From an uncultured Clostridia bacterium (lineage in GTDB: Bacteria; Bacillota; Clostridia; Christensenellales; CAG-917): DNA of 64,000 bases. The stretch is taken from assembly GCA_934233745.1 (NCBI GenBank), contig CAKQGN010000001.1, positions 124,001 to 188,000 of the forward strand, given 5' to 3'. This document shows, in pieces, positions 9,241-17,793 of the stretch (position 1 is its first letter; each line of letters starts with the position of its first letter). The notes under the pieces were generated by a model that was given only the letters and a program-made list of their open reading frames with translations, did no database searches and was not told the DNA's origin. The position numbers were made by a program, and so were the translations under genes.

Positions 9241-9346
9241 ACACATGTTCAACGCGGTGATATGCACGCAAAGCGTGCGTGATATTGTTGCCTATGGCAA
9301 CAGTGAAATTTGCGCTTTGCGCAAGTGATATTGCAACTTCGTTGCA
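9235..9346 (+). repeat. GTGATAT hairpin array 1 (downstream of dnaE)
   Basis: The array opens with a perfect CGTTGAAC/GTTCAACG hairpin containing the dnaE stop codon. Then come GTGATAT-spaced hairpins: TGCACGC/GCGTGC, TGTTGCC/GGCAACA, TTGCGC/GCGCAA and TGCAAC/GTTGCA, most with three-base loops. One spacer reads GTGAAAT. Stem sequences differ from unit to unit while pairing is kept. The array runs straight into family 1 copy B. Confidence 0.85.
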
Positions 9347-9712
9347 GTTTTGGTGGGACACCCACACCCGAACGAACACTCATTCATAGCGTGCTTATAC
9401 ACGGTATGTGCAACTTCGAAGACGGAACACGAGCCGCAAGGCGGCGAGAATATGAGTGCCGAGCTTGACGAAAAGTACGAGAATGCGTGGCATTCTGTTG
9501 CGTAGCCGCCACGCAGGCGAAGTGGCATAATGAGAGAATTGCCCCTATCTATGCGAGTGCCGACTGTCTCCCCCGCGAACGACGGATAATCTTGTAGAGA
9601 ATTGCCCCTAACTGAGTGGTGGGAGAAAAGCCCGAAAGGGAAAGAGGGGGCACATCTAATTAGAGCACACGACACAACACTCTTGTCGAGGAAGAATCTA
9701 CACTCATTCGGA
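9340..9712 (+). repeat. Interspersed repeat family 1, copy B
   Basis: Starts with the GTGGG-ACA-CCCAC hairpin and the CACCCGAACGAACACTCATTC block also seen in copy D, then the shared 'AAGACGGAACACGAGCCGCA' core. Hairpins GAATG/CATTC and GCCAC (9508-9512)/GTGGC (9522-9526) match copy A. Its 3' block is divergent: the GTGTCCCCACG segment of the other copies is replaced by a different sequence, although a GGGAG and AGAGGGGG remnant remains. It lies between dnaE and pfkA. Confidence 0.8.
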
Positions 9713-9765
9713 GTGCGCTAAACCTAGAAAATAAAAAAATTTATATATTGCAAAGAGGTAATCTT

Positions 9766-10752
9766 ATGGCAAAAAACAATTCAAAAGCAAAAAAATTCGC
9801 TGTGCTTACAAGCGGCGGTGACGCCAGCGGTATGAACGCCTGCGTGCGCGCTTGCGTCAGATACGGGCTCAATCACGGCTTTGAGGTGTACGGCATCAAG
9901 CACGGCTACAAAGGACTTGTCAACGATGAAATTTTCAAAATGGAATATTCGAGCGTGTCCAACTGCGTCCATGCGGGAGGCACCATTTTGCGCTCGTCAA
10001 GATGTCCCGAGTTCGTTGATTCCGAGGTTATGAAAAAGGCTGTCGACAATCTTTTGGACAAAGGAATCGAAAATCTCATCGTCATCGGCGGCGACGGCTC
10101 GTTCAGAGGCGTTGAAGCCATGCACGAGCAAACCAAACTCAACGTCATCGGCATTCCCGGTACAATCGACAACGATATGGGGTACACCGATTCGACCATA
10201 GGGTTCGACACGGCGTGCAACACGGTTGTTGACGCTATTCTGAAATTGCGCGACACCATCACGTCGCACGACAGAATCATGATTTTGGAAGTTATGGGCA
10301 GAGAGTGCGGAAACATCGCCCTCAACAGCGCGGTCGCAGGCGGCGCGGAATACGTCATCGTCCCCGAAGTGCCTACCGATGTGGATGAAGTTGCGGCAAC
10401 CATAAAAGACGGTTTCGACAGAGGCAAATCATCCGCAATCATCGTGCTTGCGGAAGGCAAAACCGAACTCACCGACGAGCTTACTCAAAAAATAAGCGAC
10501 GCAACGGGCAGAAGAGTCAACCATATGGCACTCAAATGGATGCAAAGAGGCGGCAATCCTACCGTTGAGGACAGGGTTTTGGCGGCAAAGATGGCATGCA
10601 GAGCGGTGGAGCTTATCGAGTGCGGTCAAAGCGGCAGAGTTATCGGTATAAGGGGCGGCGAAATTTTCGACACGACGGTTCTGGAAGCTCTCGCATGCAA
10701 GAAAGGTTTTGACGAAAAACTCTATGAAATCGCACAAATCATCTCAAGATAA
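9766..10752 (+). CDS. pfkA: 6-phosphofructokinase, ATP type
   Basis: Phosphorylates fructose 6-phosphate to fructose 1,6-bisphosphate. Family motifs are 'VLTSGGDASGMNA' near the N-terminus, 'VIGGDGSFRG', 'GIPGTIDNDMGYTDST' and 'EVMGRECGNIA'. In this family glycine in GGDG and in GTIDND mark ATP use, whereas PPi enzymes carry Asp and Lys there; both glycines are present here. Length is 328 aa with the ATG at 9766, which has an AGAGGT site; a TTG at 9748 is an unlikely start. The next gene, 79 bases on, encodes the PPi-type counterpart. Confidence 0.95.
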   Translation: MAKNNSKAKKFAVLTSGGDASGMNACVRACVRYGLNHGFEVYGIKHGYKGLVNDEIFKMEYSSVSNCVHAGGTILRSSRCPEFVDSEVMKKAVDNLLDKGIENLIVIGGDGSFRGVEAMHEQTKLNVIGIPGTIDNDMGYTDSTIGFDTACNTVVDAILKLRDTITSHDRIMILEVMGRECGNIALNSAVAGGAEYVIVPEVPTDVDEVAATIKDGFDRGKSSAIIVLAEGKTELTDELTQKISDATGRRVNHMALKWMQRGGNPTVEDRVLAAKMACRAVELIECGQSGRVIGIRGGEIFDTTVLEALACKKGFDEKLYEIAQIISR

Positions 10753-10831
10753 CAACTTCGCAAGAAGCCGAAAAAACATTAACAATTAAAAATAAAAAAC
10801 CAACACCGCATATGCGGAATAAGGAGTAATC

Positions 10832-12088
10832 ATGAAAAATTTGAAAGGTGCATGTATGTTCGGTCAAAGCGGCGGCCCGACTTCCGTCATCAACAGCAGC
10901 GCGGCAGGCGTATTCACCGAGGCTTTGAAGCAAGGCAACATCACGGCGGTTTACGGTCTCGAACACGGTATCGTCGGACTTCTCAACGAAAAATTCTTCG
11001 ACATGTCAAAGGAAGATCCCAAAGAAATCGAACTTCTCAAATACACGCCGTCCTCGGCTCTCGGCTCGGTGCGCTACAAACTCAAAGACGCCTCGGTCGA
11101 TGACACCGATTACAAGCGTATACTCGAAGTGTTCAAAAAGTACAACGTGCGCTATTTCTTCTACAACGGCGGCAACGACAGCATGGACACTTGCAACAAA
11201 ATAAGCAAATATTTGCAATCCGTCGGCTATGAATGCAATGTCATCGGCGTCCCCAAGACCATCGACAACGACCTCTTCGGCACGGACCATTGCCCCGGCT
11301 ATGCAAGCGCGGCAAAGTATATAGCAACCACGGTTATGGAAGTAAACCTCGACGCAAAAGTGTATGACACTCCCATGGTGTGCATCATCGAGGCTATGGG
11401 CAGACACGCGGGCTGGCTTACCGCAAGTGCGGCTCTTGCAAAAGTCAACGGACTCGGTGCAGACCTTATCTACCTTCCCGAAACGGATTTCGACGTCGAC
11501 AAGTTTGTCGATGACGTCAAAGCAGTTTGCGCAAAGAACGGCAACAAGTGCATCGCAGTCGTATCCGAGGGTATCCACGACAAAAACGGTACGCTTATTT
11601 GCGAAAGCGTCGGAGCGGCGGCGGCAAGAGACAGTTTCGGTCACGCTCAACTCGGCGGCGTTGCTGCCATTCTTGCAAACGTCATAAAAGAAAAGACGGG
11701 CTTCAAGACAAGAGGAATCGAACTCAGCCTTATGCAACGTTGCGGCGCACACCTTGCATCCGAAAACGACGTCGAAGAAGCGTTCAGCGCAGGCGCATTC
11801 GCAGTCAAGAGCGCATGCGAGGGCGAAACCGACAAAATGGTCATCTTCAAACGCGATACGGATGAAAACGGCAACTATGTTTGCACCAATGTGCTTATGC
11901 CCCTCGAACTTGCCGCAAACACCGAAAAGAAAGTGCCGTCCGAGTGGATTGTCAACAACGGTACATACGTGAGCGACGAGTTTGTTGAATATGCGCTTCC
12001 GCTCATTCAAGGCGACGCAAAAGCTCCGCTCGAAAACGGACTTCCGAGATTTGCAAGACTCAAAAAGGTCTACGCCGAAGTCAAATAG
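10832..12088 (+). CDS. pfp: Pyrophosphate-type phosphofructokinase
   Basis: A second PFK-fold enzyme of 418 residues. 'YNGGNDSMDT' (Asp after GGN) and 'GVPKTIDNDLFGTDHCPG' (Lys before TIDND) are the residues typical of PPi-dependent enzymes, which interconvert fructose 6-phosphate and fructose 1,6-bisphosphate reversibly with pyrophosphate. 'EAMGRHAGWLTA' is the substrate-loop motif; 'ELSLMQRCGAHLASENDVEEA' is the C-terminal motif. Ribosome site AAGGAG. It is probably transcribed with pfkA: no terminator is visible in the 79-base gap, only a short CCGCATATGCGG palindrome. Phosphoryl-donor assignment is from motif only. Confidence 0.9.
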   Translation: MKNLKGACMFGQSGGPTSVINSSAAGVFTEALKQGNITAVYGLEHGIVGLLNEKFFDMSKEDPKEIELLKYTPSSALGSVRYKLKDASVDDTDYKRILEVFKKYNVRYFFYNGGNDSMDTCNKISKYLQSVGYECNVIGVPKTIDNDLFGTDHCPGYASAAKYIATTVMEVNLDAKVYDTPMVCIIEAMGRHAGWLTASAALAKVNGLGADLIYLPETDFDVDKFVDDVKAVCAKNGNKCIAVVSEGIHDKNGTLICESVGAAAARDSFGHAQLGGVAAILANVIKEKTGFKTRGIELSLMQRCGAHLASENDVEEAFSAGAFAVKSACEGETDKMVIFKRDTDENGNYVCTNVLMPLELAANTEKKVPSEWIVNNGTYVSDEFVEYALPLIQGDAKAPLENGLPRFARLKKVYAEVK

Positions 12089-12107
12089 TCTGAGAAAAGT
12101 AAACAAC

Positions 12108-12133
12108 TAATGTGGGGCTTTGTCCCCACATTA
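12108..12133 (+). other. Strong hairpin after pfp
   Basis: A perfect ten-base stem TAATGTGGGG/CCCCACATTA with a six-base loop. No T run follows, so it is a hairpin that could protect the 3' end or block exonuclease rather than a standard intrinsic terminator. Confidence 0.6.
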
Positions 12134-12145
12134 GACGTAACTAAT

Positions 12146-12450
12146 TCAGAGCGTTCTTATACACGGAATGTGCAACTTAAAAGACGGAACACGAGCCGCA
12201 AGGCGGCGAGAAAGCGAACGCCGAGCTTGACGGATAGTACAAGTGAGCGGACGAGTTTGGATTCTTTTCGTCCGCGAACGAGTGGCATAAGAAGAGAACG
12301 ATTGCAATCTATGCGAGTGCTGAGTGTGTCCCCACGCGGAGCGGACGCCGTGGGTTCCCTTTTAAGGGGGAACGGCGGTTGGGGAAACACGTGAGGAAGG
12401 GGGAATTGTATTTAGAGTACACGCCGACAAACTCTGAATATAGAAAACAA
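12146..12450 (+). repeat. Interspersed repeat family 1, copy C
   Basis: Contains the AAGACGGAACACGAGCCGCA core and the complete conserved 3' block (GTGTCCCCACGCGGAGCGG onward). The middle hairpin is unlike copies A and B: GCGGACGA (12247-12254) pairs perfectly with TCGTCCGC (12268-12275). It lies between pfp and the esterase gene in plus orientation. Confidence 0.85.
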
Positions 12451-12483
12451 TACTTGATATGGCAATGATATGGGGGAATATTT

Positions 12484-13704
12484 ATGAAACAACACGAATA
12501 TTTTGAGGCGGATTATCGCACGGGCAAAAAGAAACTGAAAAGAGATTTTGCTCACGATATGGTTGCGCTTTTTGAGAAAGAAAACGCGTCTTTACAGGAT
12601 ATGCGCATGGGAAGAAAAGTTCTCAAAGCAAAATATAAATCAGACAAAAAATCTCTCAAAAAAGAGAGTAAACGACTTGAAAAATCTTTCCGAAAAGATT
12701 ACGGAATGTTCCGTCGTCCGATTATGGCGGACATATTCGACTTTTTTGAAGAGGACAGGGCGGAGCCGAACGGCAGAACGCCTTTCAACAACGAAATCGA
12801 AATCGAAAAAGATATAGTATATAAAACCGTTGACGGCAAACGGCTTTTGATGGACATTTACTATCCGTCGCATCCGATTGAGGGCAAGGCGCCTTGCGTG
12901 ATGGATATACCCGGTGGCGGCTGGATGATTCACAACCGCTTGCGCCGTGACGGATACGCAAGATGTTTTGCGGCTATGGGGGCGGTTGTCGCCGTCATAG
13001 AGCATAGACTTTGCCCCGAGGTTTTCTTTCCGAAAGACCTCGAAGATTGCGTTGACGCATACAACTTCCTTTGCGACAATGCGGACAGATTCGGAATCGA
13101 CAAGGACAATATCACCGTGACGGGCGACTCGTCCGGAGGACATCTTGCGGCGTGTCTCGGCATTGCCGCAACCGATGAGGAATATGCAAAATCCGTCGAA
13201 ATCGACGTGCCGAAAACAAAGCCGTCAGGACTTATCTTTGTCAGCGGCGCATTCAGTTTCGAGGTGATGTATCGCATTCCGCTCACCAACACGCTCATAG
13301 TCAGATATGTGTCGGGACAAAAGAGCAGAAAAGCGTTCAGAAATTGGAAATTTTATAAGCAATCGAATCCCTACAACTATCTCAACGCAAATCTTCCGCC
13401 TTGCTACAACAGCGGCGGCATGATGGATTTTTTGTGTCTCGGAGAGGCAAAACGTATGGGTGAGGCTCTCGCGAAAGCGGGAGTAAAGAGCGAGTACACC
13501 GTGGGCAAAAACCCGTTTCGTTCCGACCATTGTTATGTTTTGCGGTTTCCGTTCGCCCCTGCAAGAAAGGACGCTCTTGCGCTGTACAACTGGTATTTCA
13601 GGCTCGAGAAGGAACTTGGCGTGGATTTGAGCGCGGGGTATAAGAGAGTGGAAACGTTTATGACTCGATACAAAAAAGCGTTGAAAGGAGAAATAGAGTG
13701 CTGA
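12484..13704 (+). CDS. Alpha/beta-hydrolase esterase of the HSL/lipase type
   Basis: Likely cytoplasmic carboxylesterase. The first 100 or so residues are charged and helical with many Lys/Arg ('GRKVLKAKYKSDKKSLKKES'), then an alpha/beta-hydrolase follows: an oxyanion-hole region 'MDIPGGGWMIHNRLRRDGYA', 'IEHRLCPE' and a nucleophile elbow 'VTGDSSGGHLAACLG' (GDSSG near residue 217). A late histidine in 'FRSDHCYVL' is a reasonable catalytic base. Substrate unknown. It has a GGGGG-rich ribosome site, no signal peptide, and overlaps the next gene by seven bases, with which it is co-transcribed. Confidence 0.82.
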   Translation: MKQHEYFEADYRTGKKKLKRDFAHDMVALFEKENASLQDMRMGRKVLKAKYKSDKKSLKKESKRLEKSFRKDYGMFRRPIMADIFDFFEEDRAEPNGRTPFNNEIEIEKDIVYKTVDGKRLLMDIYYPSHPIEGKAPCVMDIPGGGWMIHNRLRRDGYARCFAAMGAVVAVIEHRLCPEVFFPKDLEDCVDAYNFLCDNADRFGIDKDNITVTGDSSGGHLAACLGIAATDEEYAKSVEIDVPKTKPSGLIFVSGAFSFEVMYRIPLTNTLIVRYVSGQKSRKAFRNWKFYKQSNPYNYLNANLPPCYNSGGMMDFLCLGEAKRMGEALAKAGVKSEYTVGKNPFRSDHCYVLRFPFAPARKDALALYNWYFRLEKELGVDLSAGYKRVETFMTRYKKALKGEIEC

Positions 13705-15134
13705 CAGTTGCAGTCGGGGACGTTATAGAGGGCGAAGTTTGCGACTTTGCAAGCGAGGGCGAAGGCATTGTGAAAATAGGCTCGTATGCCGTTTTCGTGC
13801 CGTTTGCCGTAAAGGGCGAGATTATCCGCGCCCGTATTCGCTATGCAAAAAAGGACTATGCTTTTGCAGACCTCATCGAGGTCGAGAAGCCCTCGCCCGA
13901 GCGCATAAAACCAAAATGCACCTATTACGGCACTTGCGGAGGTTGCGATTTGCAACACGTATCGCGCGAGTGTCAACTCAAAATCAAGAAAACAAACGTA
14001 GAAAACGCATTGAAAAAAACGGGGGGATTAGACGTCAAAGTCGACGACGTCGTGCGCCTCAACGACTGGGAATATCGCAACAAAATCGCCCTTCCGTTCG
14101 GGTATAAACGAAAAACGGGGAGGGTTACGCTCGGATTTTACGAAAAGCGTTCGCACTCCGTCGTGCCTATGAAATGGTGCGCGCTCCACGGCGAATGGGC
14201 GGCAAAACTTATAGAAATCGTCACCGATTGGGCAAACGCAAACCACATAAGCGTCTATGACGAAACGAAGGGAGAGGGTATATTGCGCCATGTCGTTGCA
14301 AGAAATCTCGACACGCTGTCGGTGACTCTTGTAGTAAATTCGCATTTTGTGCCGAAATTGCAGGAACTTTGCCAAAATCTTGAAAAAGAATTCGCAGGCG
14401 TGTGCGTGTACGTGAGCGAAAACACAAAAAATACCAATGTGATTTTCGGCTCAAACGTCAGACTCGTGTTCGGAAAAGAGAAAAAACAAAATCTCGGCGC
14501 ATTCGAGGCGGTGGTGTCGCCTCTGTCGTTTTTGCAAGTCAACAACGACGTGCGCGACGCGATATACGACGAAGTTTGCAAAGAACTTGCATCCTTTGAC
14601 GGCGATATTCTTGAATTCTATTCGGGCGTCGGACTGTTGAGCGCACAAATAGCAATGCGCTTGAAAAACGCAAACATCACGTCAGTCGAGATAGAACCGA
14701 GTGCCGTGGACAACGCAAAAGCTCTTATGAAGTCTTTGAATCTGGATTCGAGAGTGAAGTGCGTGTGCGACGACGTGCTGGACTTTGTAGACGGCATTTC
14801 AAAAGCGAAAAACAAGGACGCAAACTTAGAAGCGGCATTGCCGGACGAAATTGTATCGTCCCCGTTTTATCTTGGCGAAAAAAGTCAAAAACCCTCAAAA
14901 AAACCTATGGCATTGATTCTCGATCCGCCAAGACGCGGATGCGACAAGGCAGTGCTTGACAGTGCGATTTCGGCAAAAATCGACAAGATAGTTTATGTCA
15001 GTTGCAATCCGCAAACTCTCGCAAGAGATTTGAAAATACTTGCGCAAAATTACGAAATAAAGCGTGTGACGCCTTTCGATATGTTTCCGCAAACGAGCAA
15101 TGTCGAAGTTCTTTGCACGCTGGAAAAAAAATAA
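13698..15134 (+). CDS. rlmD: 23S rRNA (uracil-C5)-methyltransferase, RlmD/RlmCD-like
   Basis: SAM-dependent enzyme making m5U in 23S rRNA. The N-terminal TRAM domain covers about residues 1-60 ('GEVCDFASEGEGIVKIG'). Iron-sulfur cysteines appear in 'CTYYGTCGGCDLQH' and a following 'REC'. The SAM-binding motif is 'ILEFYSGVGLLSAQIA', and the catalytic end has 'LDPPRRGCDKAVLDS' and 'VYVSCNPQTLARDL' (nucleophilic Cys). Between the 'CDDVLDFVDG' segment and 'ALILDPPRRG' about 40 extra residues are inserted compared with what I expect. GTG start at 13698 with AAAGGAG; it overlaps the esterase stop. Target base cannot be fixed from sequence. Confidence 0.9.
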   Translation: MLTVAVGDVIEGEVCDFASEGEGIVKIGSYAVFVPFAVKGEIIRARIRYAKKDYAFADLIEVEKPSPERIKPKCTYYGTCGGCDLQHVSRECQLKIKKTNVENALKKTGGLDVKVDDVVRLNDWEYRNKIALPFGYKRKTGRVTLGFYEKRSHSVVPMKWCALHGEWAAKLIEIVTDWANANHISVYDETKGEGILRHVVARNLDTLSVTLVVNSHFVPKLQELCQNLEKEFAGVCVYVSENTKNTNVIFGSNVRLVFGKEKKQNLGAFEAVVSPLSFLQVNNDVRDAIYDEVCKELASFDGDILEFYSGVGLLSAQIAMRLKNANITSVEIEPSAVDNAKALMKSLNLDSRVKCVCDDVLDFVDGISKAKNKDANLEAALPDEIVSSPFYLGEKSQKPSKKPMALILDPPRRGCDKAVLDSAISAKIDKIVYVSCNPQTLARDLKILAQNYEIKRVTPFDMFPQTSNVEVLCTLEKK

Positions 15135-15180
15135 ATGATATTTCGCCGTTGCGCGCGTGCGAAATGCAAAAGTGAAAATT

Positions 15181-16257
15181 ATGAGAAAAAGTTTTATTTG
15201 TGTGATTGCCGTATTGTGTTTGTTTACGCTTTGCTTTTTGTTGTTTGCTTGCAACGACAAAGACAATTCCGTGACTATGGAAACGGATTTGAGCGTGGAT
15301 ACGACAAGCGACATCGGCTTGTACTTTTTTGCCTCGGACGGTACGCATGCAAGGTTTTCCGAGGATATTTCGTCCGATTATTTTGACAGAACAAAGCCCA
15401 CCGTTGCATTCTTTCACGGTTGGATGACCGAAACTTTCGAGGACGGCGAAATTTGCGAAAATCAAGGATTTTTCCGGCGAGTGCTGGACGCGGGATACAA
15501 TATGTGTTCGTTTGATTATTCGCACCATGCGCAGACATTGCCCGCGCTTTTCAATTACATCTGGATGGGATACGACGATTCGCACTCCGTGGCATGCAGA
15601 TTTGCAAGAGAGTATGCGGCGTGCTTTTTGGACTATACGCAGGATATTACATTTATATCCCACAGCTTCGGCGCGCATACATCAACCGCAACCGCATATC
15701 TTGTGGCAAAAATGGCGGAGCAGGGCATTGTAAGCAAGGCTTGTCTGCCTAAGCGCATGACATATGCCGACCCGTATTTCGGCGATATAACGCTCAATTT
15801 GTTCGGCGGTATCAAAGGAGATACAATCGAAAATCTCGGCGAGGCTATCGGCTCGAGAAGCTGCACGGAAGTCATTGCCGACGCAATGCAATATCTTTCC
15901 GACGAGAAAGGAGTGGTTATGGACGTTTATTGCGGTATGCCGATGGCGTACGACCAGTTTCTCGAAAAATATCCCGAGCGCAGAGAGGCGTGCAAGAAAA
16001 AACTTTACGACACGGGCGCATGGGTTGTGCTTAAAGGCTTGCAAGAGTGCTATGGCGTTGTGGGCGACATTCACAACAGGACGCTTGATTGGACGTTCGA
16101 TTCCTTCTTTACGCCTATAAAGTGCGATGGCACAAAATACTTCCCGACAGCATCTCTCGACAACGAAAAAACCCGCGCTCTCAAAGGCAGGTTGTATGAG
16201 TCCACGCTCGTAGGACTCGACGTCGACAACGATACTCTTGTCGAATCGGAAAGATAA
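15181..16257 (+). CDS. Lipase-like lipoprotein
   Basis: Predicted extracytoplasmic lipoprotein with an alpha/beta-hydrolase domain. The N-terminus is a type II signal peptide: 'MRKSF', a hydrophobic run and lipobox 'LLFAC', followed by NDKDN, the same post-Cys pattern as two other lipoproteins in this window (49928 and, more loosely, 48277). The body has 'TVAFFHGW' and a nucleophile elbow 'FISHSFGAHTS', the G/S-H-S-x-G signature of pancreatic-type and related lipases. A downstream Asp in 'YADPYFGD' and a late His in 'GDIHNRT' could complete a triad; this is inference. ATG at 15181 chosen because it begins the signal peptide; GTG at 15157 is in frame upstream. Confidence 0.75.
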   Translation: MRKSFICVIAVLCLFTLCFLLFACNDKDNSVTMETDLSVDTTSDIGLYFFASDGTHARFSEDISSDYFDRTKPTVAFFHGWMTETFEDGEICENQGFFRRVLDAGYNMCSFDYSHHAQTLPALFNYIWMGYDDSHSVACRFAREYAACFLDYTQDITFISHSFGAHTSTATAYLVAKMAEQGIVSKACLPKRMTYADPYFGDITLNLFGGIKGDTIENLGEAIGSRSCTEVIADAMQYLSDEKGVVMDVYCGMPMAYDQFLEKYPERREACKKKLYDTGAWVVLKGLQECYGVVGDIHNRTLDWTFDSFFTPIKCDGTKYFPTASLDNEKTRALKGRLYESTLVGLDVDNDTLVESER

Positions 16258-16269
16258 ATCGCAAATACT

Positions 16270-16647
16270 ATGACTAGGCAGGAATTTGAAACGTATATTC
16301 TGAAAACGTACGGCGTGGAAGCGGATTATCCTTGGCAGGACAAATCCAATGCGGTGTTCAGACACAACGCGGGCAAAAAGTGGTTTGCGCTCGTTATGGA
16401 TATACCCGTGTCACGTCTTGGCAAAAGAAGCGATGAAATCGCCGCTGTCGTCAATCTCAAATGCGCACCGTTGCTCATTTCGTCGTTTCTGAAAGACGAG
16501 GGAATATATTCTGCCTATCATATGAACAAAGCGCATTGGATAAGCGTTTTGCTCAAAGAAGTCGACGGCGACGAACTGAAAGCATTGCTGGATATGAGCT
16601 ATACGCTGACTATGGCGAAAGTCAAGCGCGCGAATCCGAACGGATAA
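16270..16647 (+). CDS. MmcQ/YjbR-family protein
   Basis: A 125-residue cytoplasmic protein of the MmcQ/YjbR (CyaY-like fold, double-wing DNA-binding) family. Diagnostic pieces are 'YPWQDKSNAVFRHNAGKKWF' and the C-terminal 'MNKAHWISVLL' followed by 'LLDMSYTLT'. Function of the family is not well defined; some members bind DNA. It starts 12 bases after the lipoprotein stop and has no obvious ribosome site, suggesting translation coupled to the gene before. Confidence 0.85.
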   Translation: MTRQEFETYILKTYGVEADYPWQDKSNAVFRHNAGKKWFALVMDIPVSRLGKRSDEIAAVVNLKCAPLLISSFLKDEGIYSAYHMNKAHWISVLLKEVDGDELKALLDMSYTLTMAKVKRANPNG

Positions 16648-16704
16648 CATATATGGCAATATAGCAAAAATCAAATAAACGACAACAAATAAGGACATAC
16701 GAGT

Positions 16705-17724
16705 ATGAAAATTTCCTATCTTGCAAAAAGCGAAAAGGGCATTGAAAGTTACAAAATCGAAAACTCAAACGGCGCGTACGCAATCGTTTTGACATACGGC
16801 GCGCGCATTGCCAATCTTTGCGTTGAGGGCAAAGACGGCAGCCTTGTCGATGTGGTTGCAGGCTTTGACAATCCCGACGGATTTTTGAGCGACAACCCAT
16901 ATTTCAACGCCGTTATCGGCAGAGTTTGCAACCGTATAGGCGGCGCGAAGTTCACCCTTGACGGCAAAGAATACAACCTCTTCAAAAACGACGGCAACAA
17001 TCACTTGCACGGCGGAAAAGTCGGATTCGATTCAAGGCTTTGGACAGCGCAAATTGTCGAGGGTAAAGGCTTGAAAATGTCAAGATTGTCACCAAGCGGC
17101 GAGGAAGGATACCCTGCAAATCTCAACGTGTCCGTGACCTATTCGCTCTCGGACGAGAATGCGCTTTCAATAGAATACGAGGCAAGCGCGGACGGCGATA
17201 CGCTTTGCTCGCTCACAAATCACGCTTACTTCAATCTGGACGGCGATTTCAAAACCGTACTCAATCACAAAGTGTTTATCGATGCCGATTTTGTCACCGC
17301 AGTCGATGACGAACTTATACCTCACGGCGAGAGGAAAAACATACTCGGCACAGCGTTTGATTTTACCAAAGAAAAGACAATCGGCAAAGACATCAAAGCG
17401 GACGAGCATATGCTCAAAATCGCAAGAGGGTATGATTTCAACTATGTTGTAAGAGGCAAAGGTTTTAGAAAAGTCGCAACCGCAAAAGGCGAAAAGAGCG
17501 GCATAAAGATGAGCGTTTATACCGATAGACCGTGTATGCAATTTTACACAGGCAACTTCCTTGACGGCATCGTAGGCAAGAAAGTTTACGAATATCAGTC
17601 CGCTTTTTGTATGGAAACGCAAGGATATCCCAACGCATGCAACGTACCGTCTTTTGAAAGTATTAAGCTGGAAAAAGGCAAAACGTACACGGCGCGCACA
17701 GAATATAAATTTGAAATCGAATAA
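16705..17724 (+). CDS. galM: Aldose 1-epimerase (mutarotase)
   Basis: Interconverts alpha and beta anomers of hexoses, feeding the Leloir pathway. Catalytic His candidates lie in 'NNHLHGGKVGFD' and 'TNHAYFNLDG'; the catalytic Glu is probably in 'FCMETQGYPNACN'. Length (339 aa) is normal and there is no signal peptide, so it is cytoplasmic. An AAGGA site lies ten bases upstream. No galactokinase or uridylyltransferase gene is nearby, so the physiological sugar is not shown by context. Confidence 0.93.
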   Translation: MKISYLAKSEKGIESYKIENSNGAYAIVLTYGARIANLCVEGKDGSLVDVVAGFDNPDGFLSDNPYFNAVIGRVCNRIGGAKFTLDGKEYNLFKNDGNNHLHGGKVGFDSRLWTAQIVEGKGLKMSRLSPSGEEGYPANLNVSVTYSLSDENALSIEYEASADGDTLCSLTNHAYFNLDGDFKTVLNHKVFIDADFVTAVDDELIPHGERKNILGTAFDFTKEKTIGKDIKADEHMLKIARGYDFNYVVRGKGFRKVATAKGEKSGIKMSVYTDRPCMQFYTGNFLDGIVGKKVYEYQSAFCMETQGYPNACNVPSFESIKLEKGKTYTARTEYKFEIE

Positions 17725-17793
17725 AACAGATTCTGCAAATTGAAACAAAAACGATATTTTACATGTGCGAAAAGCACAGATAAAGGCATTGTT

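Noticed and set aside
11006..12106. Long open frame antisense to the PPi-type phosphofructokinase
   Set aside because: A codon-use shadow: the sense frame has full family motifs, while the antisense product is Cys/Phe/His-rich and has no start signal.
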